DNA of 55,109 nt from Plantago elongata. Lineage: Eukaryota; Streptophyta; Magnoliopsida; Lamiales; Plantaginaceae. This document shows positions 22,218-34,389 of this stretch, in pieces. Below the pieces are notes generated by a model that had not been told where the DNA came from, did not search any database, and saw nothing but the letters and a program-made list of their open reading frames with translations. The translations under genes and the position numbers were made by a program. The stretch's first letter is position 1. Every line of letters starts with the position of its first letter. Where the stretch lies: the NCBI GenBank assembly GCA_036897095.1, contig JAYMSP010000373.1:1-55109 (forward strand), read 5' to 3'.

Positions 22218-23630
22218 TTAATTCTGGTCATTTCCATCCGCATACTCCCTTTCTTCTTCTTCAGCCGCCATTAGTTCATCAAAACTTGCTGATTTGCCTA
22301 GTTCTATCTCAATCTACAAGAGAAAATAGAGAAAATGAAACCAGTTGCTATTAACTAGGAGTACACAACAGTGTATTGGTCGTTATGCCAAAAGGTATCG
22401 AGTTTGTAATTCATACATTATTGATCAGAAGAAGCAAAAAACACTATAATGCAGGAAAACTGAGATATTAAATGCAGCCTAGAAGGTTAGTTTTTTTACC
22501 TTGGCTTTTGGGAATGGCCGAGCTCCAGGTTCATCCCTCATGTCAACAGTCAGTGTCCTAATTTCTGCATGCATATGAACCACATAGCATCATAAATCTG
22601 AAAGAAAAAGCTCCAATAAAATCAGGCGAACAAGAGAAAGAGATTCACACTTTTTTCAACCGCAAATCCATTGTTCTTTAAGATTTCAGCAATACTGACC
22701 ACGGTGGAAATAGCTGTAAAAAACAAGACGAAAAAGTTATCAATAAGGCAAGAGATCAGGTTTGAACCAAACCCAAAAGAAAGGAAAATGAACAGTTGTG
22801 ACAATAAATCGAAGAGAAACAATACCCATCCCAAGACCAGACAGCTCCACCTCTTCGAACTCCTGCAAATACCTCTGCAGAAAATCCAAGAACAACATTT
22901 ATAAAGCCAACTAAAAATGCATAGCCTTCCTCCAGGCCAAAACACAAGAACAAACTTATATATAATATTCCATAAATTTTTGGTTGCAACAAAGTATAAT
23001 GAGCATCACCACATCATCACACCAACAAAGTGTTTAGTGCCAACATCATTAAATGGCTGCTTCCAAGAGTTCTTATAAATTGCTTCGGCTTTCTAATCGG
23101 TTATAAAGACATCCCGTAAAGCATCCCCCCTGCTTATATTTCTTTCAAATCTTTAGCTCAAAAAACCCCCTGGGTAGCAAAGAAAACAAGCCTTTTTTTT
23201 CCTAAATCCTAAATTTGAGTAATACTCTGCAACAAAATGTTATCTTTATCTGTTATCCATCACCCAAGCAAAGCCTCCTATATAAACCAAAAGGACCTAA
23301 CAATGTTTCTAATCTTTTCTCCAGCCAACAATAGAAAAAGAACATCAGAATTCAGAACCTAACAGTCAAAACACTCAAACATCCAATGTATTCACATAAA
23401 AAGAATAATCACCACTCATAAAAACCTACAACATGGTTAAACAGTATAGAATGAGCTAAGAACAATCAAAAACAGAAAATGGGTTTTGACATAGAGGAAG
23501 AGGGGAAAAGGAGATAGAAAAAAAAAACCTTTGAAAGATTGACATAGAAGAAGAGTGATTTCTTGGAGTTGGATACTTGAATTCTGTTCTTCTTCTGTCC
23601 CTCTGGAGCTGCAGCAATTCCTTTCTCCAT
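22218..23630 (-). CDS. Alba-domain DNA/RNA-binding protein
   Basis: Five exons (23630-23529, 22874-22826, 22713-22651, 22564-22500, 22313-22218) give 124 aa with GT-AG introns throughout. The protein is essentially a single Alba fold: QKKNRIQVSNSKKSLFFYVN, then YLQEFEEVELSGLGMAIST and SIAEILKNNGFAVEKK, then a basic-to-acidic beta-hairpin and a Glu-rich C-terminus. It belongs to the short plant Alba type like Arabidopsis At2g34160 and At1g29250. Alba proteins bind RNA and RNA-DNA hybrids, and plant ones have been linked to R-loops and RNA metabolism. The exact role of this copy is not shown by sequence. The length matches the family. Confidence 0.93.
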
Positions 23631-23743
23631 TTTATTTTCTCTTCTCTTCTTCTGTAAAACAACAATTCTGTTGTTGAGAATGAAATGAAATTGGTTTTTG
23701 AGCTCACCCACCACAAAAACTTCATTGAATTATTGTTGCCAAG

Positions 23744-23750
23744 TTTTATA
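23744..23750 (-). promoter_or_regulatory. TATA box of the Alba gene
   Basis: TATAAAA on the minus strand, about 115 bases upstream of the start codon at 23630. Confidence 0.55.
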
Positions 23751-26100
23751 GATAGAAGTCGCATTCCGGGACGACGACTTTTAAATGTCTACTGATTCTC
23801 TTTTATTTCATATTCTATCTGTTTAGGTTAAAAAGTTAAAATTTTGTCACTCTTCCTTAAGATAAATTATATGAGAAATTATTACATTTCATATCTTTAA
23901 AGTCAATTGATTTCAAGTGTGAAATGGAGTTACTCCTCTTTTATTACATGAAAAATCTAATAATTTTATTTTCGTGACTATTAGAAAAATTTTGTGTTAG
24001 TAAAATTTTCTTTTTGAATACATGAAAAATCGAGTATATGCGTCTAGGGATGGAGATAAAGGGGATTGGAATGAAACTCGCCTACCGAATTTTAATATTT
24101 ATATATATATTTCTTTTATAGTTTCCCTTTCACAATTTTAGCATCTTTCCCCCTATAATTTTGAAAACGTATCTTCCTTTTAAATGTTACACCTTCGATA
24201 ATTTTTTTGGCAAGAGAGCCTACATAACAATACTCATGTAAGAATATACATATTTGCCATCCATATATTATTTAAAATTGATGGGCTATCTCAAAGGAGA
24301 ATCATGTCACATGGGCAAAAGTTCTTATTTAAAAGTGATAGGCTATCTCAAAGGAGAAGCATGACACATAGGCAAAAATCATATTTGACACATTCTTCTC
24401 CAAAATAATTGATTTATAATTCACCCTATATTTTAGGGGAAAAACATGCATGAAATTTTTTTCATTCCAATTTTCAGCTTTAAATTTTCTTCCTATTTTT
24501 GTGGGGAAAATATGATATTCAATCACAAGTTTAACATAGTTGTTATTTTGTACTCTTGCTACCTATTATTTGTGCAGATTATTAATATTGGCAATCACCA
24601 CTAAGTCATGTAGATTTTGTTGGATGGGGGTGGGAAAAGTGTAGTACATTTATAAAAATTGAAAAAAGAAAGTTATATAGTTTATTGAGACGGGCAAATT
24701 AATAATCTTTAATCTAATGTCATTTTTTTAAAATATCTCATTGATTCCTTGAAAATTATTTTGGAATGATTTATATGGGGCTTTTTTTTTATGGTTTAGA
24801 AATATAGCTATTACCATCATATCATCAATTCAACCCAATCATATTACACAAATTTATCAATAAATCAATCATTACCTATCTACCATCTACTAGAACATGA
24901 AAATCGAACCTATAACATTTAAGAGTCATGATACATCAACCTAACCAATTCGATTAAGTTATTTAATGTCATTCCAATCATTCTTGAACGACAAGAAATT
25001 TTATTAGATCTTGGTATTTATGTATCTATGAAATGTTTGATAGTTTATGCATTAGTACAAGTTGTATACAATATTTTTAGTGCTATTTTTTTAAAAGTTC
25101 CAGTATAGCAAGTGAAAAACATTATTCGATAAACTTGAAATGCATAAATGATTTAAGAATTTTTTTATATAAACAATTAAACTAAACATACTTAACATTT
25201 ATGAAATAAATTATTTGATAAATTGTGAAACAAGATAAAATATCAACATCTATAATGATAAAGGTTAAAAGACTTAACATGTATGAAAAATATGTACATG
25301 TATAGTTATTCACCCAAATACCTCATAACCGTAAAAGTCATATACGGTTGAATCTTAAATATAAACATTTATGAGTGGGTGTGAGTGTGAGAAGAAGAGG
25401 GACCAAATAAGAAATTATGAGAAGATTGTATATTAAAGGTTTATTCTCTTTGTCTACAAACTTATATGTTCATAAATTCAATGATAATATAACTAAAAAT
25501 TGCATGATTACGATAATTATTAATTTAGAATAAATATTGTATTTATTGTGATTTTCTATATACAATTCATTGAATGAAACATAAATAAATAGATAAAAAA
25601 AATTAAATGTTTCAAATTACTGTAAAAAAATGTTTATTTTTACATTTTAGTTATATGTTTATAAATTCAATGGTAATATAAACTAAAAATAGTAGTAGGA
25701 TTACGACAATTATTAATTTAGAATAAAAATGGTATTCAATGTGATTTTCTACATACAATTCAATGAAAGAATGGAACATAAACAAATACATAAAAAAAAA
25801 TTAAAAGTTTCACATAACATGGTAAGGATAAATAATTCAACGATAAAATTTAAAGGAGATATACAGTAGTTATTCATGTTAGATCAAGTGAGATTGTATC
25901 AATCATGTATTTTCTACGGGTACATGTTACATCGAGCGAGATTGCATCGCTCCTACTTTATGGGGGTAGAACGACGTATATCAAATTTGGATAACAATTA
26001 TGGTTCATGAAGACTCAACATTCCGTATAATCAAAAGTGATTTTGATGTGATTTGATGGGTTAGTCGCCAGTTGTATGTGTGCTGAATACTTGAGACATA
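23751..26100. other. AT-rich intergenic DNA with two tandem duplications
   Basis: No gene is supported. At 24280-24378 a 41 bp sequence (ggctatctcaaaggagaa, then atg(t/a)cacat(g/a)ggcaaaa) occurs twice with a 58 bp period. At about 25460-25615 and 25648-25813 a longer unit (ttcataaattcaatg, attattaatttagaataaa, gtgattttcta, tacaattca) occurs twice with a period near 187 bp. Sequence from about 25870 (gagattg(t/c)atc repeated) leads into the Helitron relic. Confidence 0.5.
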
Positions 26101-26285
26101 TATTCAGGGACAAACTACCTGGAGATTTAACTGAGTTCATGAATGCTGACAACATATGCCCTGACGAAAATGATATCGTCAATAGAGAAGATGTTTATTA
26201 TGTCGAGTTCCTAAACACTATTAGGACTTTTGGTATCATATAATCCAACTTAAGGAGGGTTGTATAGTCATTGTTATAAATGTAC
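26100..26285 (+). pseudogene. Helitron helicase fragment (short relic)
   Basis: Translates in part to LPGDLTEFMN, NICPDENDIVNREDV and VEFLNTI, followed by a damaged IQLKEG stretch. It is the same protein segment seen intact at 36111 onward and at 26590 onward. Only about 55 codons are alignable, with interruptions after 'VEFLNTIR'. It lies about 240 bp before a second copy of the same segment, so this is either a local duplication or a second insertion. Confidence 0.75.
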
Positions 26286-26487
26286 AATGCACCTCTCCAA
26301 TAATACAACGTATTCAAACTTTAAGTATTATTATATGACTTTTCGCTCATTTGATATGTTCCTTTCCAAACTTCATGCATATTAGAAGTTAAATATGGTG
26401 TGGCAACACTTTGAATACAAATATCAATATTTTTGTTAGCGGTATGAATCCATCAATATTTAGATTAAAGATAGACATATTTCCACG

Positions 26488-27156
26488 TATCCTAACTTAT
26501 TATCCCATGTCGTTGATGGTAATTATTTTGATGGTAGAGCTATTCTTGCCCCTACTAATGAAATAGTACAGGAGGTCAACGCTTATATAATGTCCATTTT
26601 CCCTGTTGATGCAACCGAGTTCATGAGTTCATATGTCATATGTCCTGATGAAGATGATATTGTGAACAGAGAAGATGTTTACTCTGTTGAATTCCTAAAC
26701 ACTATTAAGGCGTCTGGCATACCAAATCATATAATTCGATTGAAGGTTCACACTCCTATTATATTACTCAAGAACATTGACAAGGCAGAGGGGTTGTGCA
26801 ATGGAACTAGACTAATTGTCATTGCAATTGGCGACGTGTTATTCGGGCGACGGCCAGGGTTGGAAAGAAGGCTGGGAAGCCTATGTATATATTTCGGATG
26901 TTACTCACACCCTTTGATCTCACTGAGTTTACTTTTAGATTTCAGCGGAGACAGTTTCCGATTTTCAGTTTGTTATGCAATGACAATAAACAAAAGTCAG
27001 GGACAATCATTATCTCATGTCGGGCTCTACCTTCCAAACCCCGTCTTTAGTCATGGTCATTTATACGTGGCATTTTCAAGAGTAACAAGCAGGAAAGGTC
27101 CGAAGGTTTTAGCACTCGATGAGGAAGGTATCCGACCGACACTACTACCAACGTAA
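26488..27156 (+). pseudogene. Helitron (RepHel) PIF1-type helicase, C-terminal fragment
   Basis: Encodes the last part of a Helitron helicase: [60 protein letters not shown], then [19 protein letters not shown] and YVAFSRVTS (helicase motifs V-VI). An open frame spans 26590-27156, but between about 26830 and 26965 it reads out of register with the copy at 36111. Two compensating frameshifts lie there, and the expected PFDLTEF stretch is found in another frame. The Rep domain, Walker A and Walker B are missing. It is a dead 5'-truncated copy. It runs toward the 3' end of the CESA gene. Confidence 0.88.
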
Positions 27157-27861
27157 TTTACAAGGAGTTGTTTAGGTCTCTTTGAGGTGTTCAGAAATTA
27201 ATTTACTTAAATTTATTAATTAAATTTTATGTCATATTATTGTACAGGATGTTGTACTGGTCGTGAAAATTTAATTTGGTTTTTCATTTGCAATATTGTC
27301 TAAAAGATCGTGATGACTTTATTTGATTTATGATGTGTGATAAAATGTATTAGATTTTCATTTACTTCAATTTCTTTATTCAAACCTCGATTTATCATTA
27401 TTGCACAGTACCTTTTATAATTATTCAATAAGTGAACTATATCATGACATCTTCACGGATTAGTTCGATTAGAACTAGTAATACAATAACTTGCCTAATC
27501 CCAGTACACAATTAATCCACCCAAAATCCTTGATAAAATAAACAAAATTGGAATCTTCATCTCAAAAATCAGAACCATGATGTATTAATGGTACTATAAA
27601 ACAGTATAAATTAAATTAATTAATACTCTTCTTATACATTTAAAGACAACAATTCAAACCTGCACAAATGAACAACAATGTTCCACAGGTACTACACTGC
27701 CAGCATTCCCAATGAACAAAATGGCCAAAAAGTACCAGTATAGCTCAATTTACATCTTGGACAATAACATTATGGTACAACATGAACCAGACAAGATTTT
27801 TCACCCACCTTTCTTTTCTCTTCTATGTATACGAATATCAGTTTCTTGCACGATACGATCT
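27157..27861. other. Region between the helicase relic and the CESA stop codon
   Basis: About 700 bp, AT-rich. The part nearest 27861 should be the CESA 3' UTR (minus strand). No other gene was seen. Confidence 0.5.
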
Positions 27862-30800
27862 TTAGCAGTCGATTCCACATTGTGTAACTGCAGGTTCGGG
27901 AGATGTAAACGGGTCGATACGCACCCACAACAGGGAGAATATTGACGCAAGAAGAATCGACCAAACGATGACGATGGTAGGTGTACGGTTCTGCCTGCCC
28001 AACAGACCTTTCAAGAACGGGTAGAGATGGACAATGACCCAAATGGCAAAGAACAGTTTACCGAAGAGAGGACCCCATGATTGGTACCCACTGTTGATGG
28101 CAGCAGAAACACCGGCTACAATTCCCACCATGTTTATGATGAGGACAGTGGTTGGGGGAATTAGGAGGGAAGTCCACTTGAAAATGTAAAGCTCAGCAAA
28201 ATCTCCCTCTTCATCTGCTGCCTTCGATGTGACCGTGAAGTTGGTATCGATTCCTGCAAGCACTTTGAGGAGACCTTGGAAGACAGCAAAGAGATGAGCT
28301 GATGTTCCACCAATGACCCAGAACTGCTCGTTTCTCCACCAATCCTCAACACTAACACCACCCCACCTCATCTCAAGAATACCAGTTGCAAAAATGGAGA
28401 CGAAGAGGAGAATAAACCACATGCTAGCAAAATTGCTTATCTGCATTGAATAGAATAAAGTTAAACATGGTTCATGCCAATGAAATTCAGGGAGGTGATC
28501 TTAGGCATGCACTGAATGCTCGGTCTCCCAATGCGTATCGAATTCATGAAAAGGTGAATTTTTTGTGGTTTTAAGAACTTGGAAATATTTCCTCAAAAAA
28601 AGAAAACTTGGAAATAAGAATGAGTATACACTAGAAAAATGTTCTGGAGGGTCACAATTCAATGTAAATTTTTAGTCTTCATAATATGTTAAGCCATGAA
28701 CTTGAGGAAAGTATAATCATGGGGTGTGAGTCTGCTACCAAAAACAAAAGGGCGAATCACAGGAACACTTTTAAAGCATGGTATATTTTACGCGACAAGT
28801 ATAGACAAAGGAGGTGCGTTAATTACCTCGGGAATAATAAACTTGTTAGTGAGAAGACAGACGGCAGGAAGAATACAATAAGCAATCAACGGAATAGAAG
28901 TGAGAGGATAGACAATGGTGTTGATATACGCCAGCCTCTCCAAGACCTGCAGCCTGCCACCTTGGTAACCATACCATATAGGACAATGCCTGCTTAGCAG
29001 AATTTCAATGGACCCTAGAGCCCATCGAAGGACCTGGTTCAGACGATCTGAAAGATTGATTGGAGCGGAACCCTTGAATGCTGGACGAGGTGGCATACAA
29101 TAAACGGAAATCCACCCTCGTGTGTGCATCTTAAACCCAGTTAAAATATCTTCTGTCACGGAACCATAGATCCACCCAATCTGTGTAACAAAACCTCAGG
29201 AATCAGTTTCAAGTTAATCAGTCGTGAAATGTTGTAAATAAACAAAATTTTGACAGTAGCCATTACCACAAAAGGATTGTAAAATGACAGCTACCTCGTA
29301 TTTTATTCTTTCATTAGGTCACATTACCACACCATTGCTTATATAAACAGTTTATGTATCTCCAAAAAAACAATATAATAACCCCGTGGCAAGGTACCAT
29401 GATGCAATGCTTTCAATCTTCAGGCCCACATTTATCGGGGTGCAAATTTAAATTGCCCATTAAAGGAAGTAGCACCAGAAATTTTCATGAGAAGACAAGT
29501 CTATTGGATAGAATGCCAAGAATCATGTGTATGAATGATTATGAATATGAAGTAGAACAAATACGAACCTCTTTGCCCCACTCAGATTTATCCTCGTATC
29601 CACAGCTAATGACATGGATTGCTTCTCTCAAAAGAGTACTAGTATTTGTCGATGCTGGGATGCCTCCCTGCTCCATAAATGTTGAAGCAATGAAGACTGG
29701 AGATTGACCAAACCGTTTCTCCAAGTTTTTCTGAGACATAAGAAGTGACTTCTCCTCTTCGTATCCTGTAGTGTCAGAGGATGTGATTTTTGTTAATTAC
29801 CACTTAAGAACAGCTGCCAAATATGTCTTGTCTATAAGAGGATATTGCTTACTCTAAGAGATCTAGATATCCAAACTATGCAATTCAAAGCGAGTGATGA
29901 ACGAAACATGCAAATTACCTTCAACGCCCTCTTCAACATCCTCCATGTTAAATATCGGAATGGTTGACTCGGTCCTTTTGGCTGCTCGTTTCTTATCAAT
30001 GTAGTTCTTATTGGCAGTGCGTCCTTTCTTCCTGCCGCCACAGCAGCTTTTGACAATAATGTTTGGCTGCAAGTCTTCTTCTGTTAGAACAGGATCGTAC
30101 CCATATAGTGCCTGTCGGTTAAAACAACATCCAGTTCCCACATAAACGGGACCCTGAAGGCCATCCAGTCCTTTCAAGTTAATCTGCAGAAACAAAGTTT
30201 TCAACATCAGAAAATGTCGAGACATCAGTGACACAAATGGTAAAAATGCATAGAGACACGTACATCAAAAAAGACAATATTGCGATTAGCATATCGATCG
30301 TGCATGTCAATGCCATCGAAACGCTGTGGGAACTGAACATAGCAAGTCCTCTTTCCATAGGCCGGGTCCATCATAAAGCACATGGCTTCTTTAAGAGCTT
30401 TGCTGTTGTTGAAGTAGTGATCACAATCGACATTTAGCAGATATGCTCCGTTCGTGAGGACAGCAGAGACACGAATCTGAAAAACAAAAACAGATAGTCA
30501 CTAGACTATTACTTGAATAAACAGCTCTGGATGGCTAGCTAATGTCAATATAGCAGTATGGATTGATCAATACCAAAGCATTCATAGCTCCAGCTTTCTT
30601 GTGATGTTGGAAACCTGGACGCTTCTCACGAGAAACATAAACCAAACGGGGTAGCTCATTTCCATCTGTATCAAGGCCACCACTGTGTCCTAGAAAGACC
30701 TATTGACCAAAGGGAACATGGATTACAGAAGGAATACATAGAAAGGCATAAAACTCAATATAGTAACATCTGATGTACCTGGATCATTCCTGGATGATCC

Positions 30801-33800
30801 CGTGATTTATTTCCAGGCCATGGAGTTCCATCTTGCATTGTCCAGCCCTCTTCAGGCATCTTTTGAGCTTTTGCTACAAGACCATTGATTTTAACCTTGA
30901 ATTCCTCATATTCTCTCTGCAATGAGAATATTTAGAAATGGTTCAGATTATGCTTATAAAGTGCATAACTTTAGGGAAAGGATCATTTCTTCGTTCAACA
31001 GGGATTGATTATATAAAATATCATAATATATTATCTGTTATTACCTTCATAGCTCTGCGTTCTTTCACAAAGGAAGGCTGGATCTTGTCCTTCAGGTAAT
31101 CTATCTTCTTGGCAAAATAGAATTCAGGGGCTCTAGGCTCGATATTATGTTTCTTACAGAAAGGCACCCATTTCCGGGCAAACTCTGCAGTTTCAGATAG
31201 GGACTCAAATGTCAGCATTGCAGCACCATCATCTGAAACATAACATGAGACTTTGTCGACCGGGTAATCCACTGAAAGGATGGACAGCACAGTGTTGGCA
31301 GTAACAATAGGAGGCTCTTTCAGTGGATCCACTGTACTCACAAAGACATCGATTGGCACTAATTGGGAAGGCTCGCCTTCTCTATCATATCTGAACAGAG
31401 AAAACATGGACTTAGCTTGGAACAGAAAGAAGGCCACGATTGAAGTCAGTATGCATACATAGTTTTTGGGACTGCAAATCAGTTTGCATGAGGTGCTGAT
31501 TCCAGTTTGCATAAAAAAATCACTTTCTAAAGATGCTGGAACTCAGTTTTTGGGACAGCGAATCAGTTCACATAAAAAAAGAAGTGAAAATAGAAGTTGT
31601 GAATAAAGAAAGTGCTTGCAGTGTTTAAACAAGAGAAATCATCTTAGCAATAGCTACTTTTCCATCATAAATTGATATTGTTATAGGACATTTTGATCAG
31701 TAAAAGAACAATTGCAAACACCCCCACTCAGCCACTCAGATAGATTGCTAAAATCCACTTACCTCAATGCAAGTCTTTCAAGAAATGTCTCACGGTTAAT
31801 AGGGTACCATTTCGGGAACTGATCCAGGAGCCAGGACAAGGCAAACCAAACCTCGCAGATAACGGATGTCAACCACAAAGGATAAGCATCCCTCACTGGG
31901 TGAGTGACACGATATTGCAAGAAAAACCCAAGAATGATCAACCGAAGAATGATTATAACACGGTAAGGTGTGAGATGAGAAGAAGAAATGGGGATGATTC
32001 GGCTCATAGGTTGTCGTGCATCATCAACCCTGTCAGCAAAACACATTTGTTATATCACACCCCATACCAAGAAAAAAACTAGCAAAACGTGAAACTCAGT
32101 AAAGCAAAGGTTATATGCTTACATTTGCAGTTCTTCACCATTTGACCCAGTGCCTTCAATATCTCCTTTCCCATCACCACCGTATCTACTTGGTGGTCCC
32201 ATACCACCTTTGTCCTGCTTTAGCTTCCAGCCTTCCACTCTCTCCTTCCAGTCAACATTCCCAAGCCCGTAAGAGTTCAAGTCCTTGCTAGGATCAACAA
32301 TTCTCACAGGAACTGAACACGTTCATCATTACAAGTCAACATTTGAAAACGACTGCAATAAATGATGAATGAACACGACCTATAAATACATTACCTGGCT
32401 GACGTGGATCAACATAAGGAAGGGCATGGACACGATCTCCAGGGCCTAAGGGTCCAGATGTACTTCTAATGGAATTAGTATCTTGAATAGAAGAAGGAAT
32501 GTCACCAGAGACCTATTGAATTGATAACATAGCCACATTTTAAGCACACAAAGTGAAAAACGTATGGACTATGTAAGAGAATTAATAGCATTAACGGATG
32601 AAGTAGATGAGTTCAGTTGGCTTACTGGCATCCTATGGGTAAGAAGAGGGATTGGTTGCTGAGTTCCGCGCCTAGAAGATGCAGACAACTCGGAATTGAA
32701 TTCATTCTCCAGATCATCAACGTCATCTTCATCATCATCTCCATCAACCCTTGGACTCCCTAACATAATAAACAATAAGTTCTTAAACATGCATACAATG
32801 CAATGAGAAGTGAACCGAATTATTATAAGCATTAGTTCATCACTAACCTTTGTGCCTCTTGTACCTAGTCTTGCACTGGGGGCATGCCTGATTTCCATCT
32901 TTTCGCTCATACTCATAACAGACTCTGCAAATTGGGAATGCACATTCATTGCAAGCAACAAAAATGTCCCCATTGGTAGTCACTCCGACAATTTCTCCGC
33001 AAATCTGGCATAGCTGACCGTTCAATTCCTTCATGGGCTTCGGCTGCACCATGAGCAAGTAATTATTACAATGATCAACATGACATTCCAATCAAACATG
33101 ATTCAGAGGCTTATCACTTGCTGCCTCGACAAGATTCCATGGTGCATTGGTTATCATTTGAGAAAACCAAAAATAAAATCATATACCAAATACTTCCATT
33201 ACCTTACTTTGACATTCTATCATCAGAAAGTTACAACAAGAAGCACAATTGACATGAAACCGATCTAAAGATCTAACCTTTCAGCTCCATATTACGGATC
33301 TTCAATTTTATCCAAAAACTAAAACCAAACTGAATTAATCAAGAAACAGAGATCATTAAAACAATAATTCTGGTTCAGTAATCACTCAGCTCAGCATGCA
33401 AATTACACCCAAACTAACTTAACAAACGACTCAGAAAAACACACCAACAGTACATAAAACCAAAATGAACCAAAACCCACAACTCAATCCCTTCCAAGAT
33501 CAACACATTAGCAGTAACTCTGAACTATTCCACATAAGCCCATCACTCCAACGTCAACTAAGATTCAGTAATCACTACTCAGCACAATATACAAACAACA
33601 CCCAAACAAACAGAGGTAATATGCATCAGACCAACGCACCGACAGTACATAAAGTGATAAACCAAAATGAACCAAAACCCACAACCCAATTCCTTCCAAG
33701 ATCTAGTCTTTATCTCAAAAGATCCACTTCAACACCACAACCAATCAGATCTAAAACCCAAATCACCAATTGAAACCAAAAGACAGCTAATTGCATAAAC

Positions 33801-33925
33801 AAAAACCCAAATGCATTCCTTTCAAGATTAAAAAAGCTTACCACACTACTATCGGAATCATGTCGGATTCTAACAAGCTCGTTTCTCTTATGCGATCCAG
33901 CTACCAATCCAGCATTTGGATCCAT
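27862..33925 (-). CDS. CESA1: Cellulose synthase catalytic subunit, CESA1-type
   Basis: Fourteen exons give 1068 aa: 33925-33842, 33043-32848, 32759-32626, 32512-32395, 32312-32123, 32029-31763, 31390-31045, 30916-30779, 30699-30574, 30476-30264, 30183-29919, 29765-29569, 29180-28827 and 28440-27862. It polymerises UDP-glucose into beta-1,4-glucan in the plasma-membrane rosette complex. An N-terminal RING-type zinc finger has cysteines 40, 43, 59, 62, 67, 70, 82 and 85. The GT2 core shows SDDG (382-385), DCD (550-552), TED (767-769) and QVLRW (807-811). Two membrane helices precede the core and about six follow it. The N-terminus ([22 protein letters not shown]) and [21 protein letters not shown] place it with primary-wall CESA1/CESA10. 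One extra residue (YGYQGGRL) lies just after the core. The frame is intact. Confidence 0.96.
33376..33709. repeat. Tandem duplication inside CESA intron 1
   Basis: Two units of about 145 bp (33376-33519 and 33567-33709), about 190 bp apart. They share cagtaatcact, acacccaaac, acagtacataaa, ccaaaatgaaccaaaaccca and ccttccaagatc. A shorter third trace (aaaacccaaatgcattcctt, then tcaagat) is at about 33803-33829. This gives the unusually long 798 bp first intron. Confidence 0.75.
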
Positions 33926-34130
33926 CTCTTCTCTCGATTCTCACCAACAAGTAATCAAATCAGATTTCACTGAATCAAAGCTCTGATTCAATTGAGCAGA
34001 ACAGGTGATCTTCAGTGTGAGATTGAAATCAAGATACTTAGCCTCACTGGGTCAGTCATATCCCTCTCTCTCTCTCTTTCTTGTTTGTCTGAGACTGAGA
34101 GTATAGTTGTTGATATTGTACATATATTAA
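33926..34130 (-). promoter_or_regulatory. CESA leader and TATA region
   Basis: On the minus strand a TATA-like taatatatg lies at about 34122-34130. A CT-rich stretch on the plus strand (34066-34081) reads as a GA repeat in the inferred 5' UTR, which would be about 170 bases long. GA/CT-rich leaders are common in plant genes. Helicase-derived sequence begins only about 260 bp upstream of the TATA. Confidence 0.5.
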
Positions 34131-34389
34131 TGGTGAACTGGAAATGAATTAAGATTTATTTAATTAATTTTAATTACGTGTGGATTTTGTTGTTTATCGG
34201 GCAGATGTATGAATACTTACAGCCAGGAGACAGGGACAGCTTAACAAGTACTTGTCGGTGGACTACTCATTGGATCTACCTCTCTGCCCTTTTTTTCGCA
34301 AATTACATGTATTTACGGCATTGCTAATCTCTACTAATAACTAGATTAATTGGTTAATTTAGTTGGATGAGAAATTGGGTTATGGTACT

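Noticed and set aside
29354..29707. Plus-strand 117-codon frame within the CESA locus
   Set aside because: Antisense to CESA exon 12 and the neighbouring intron; no domain.
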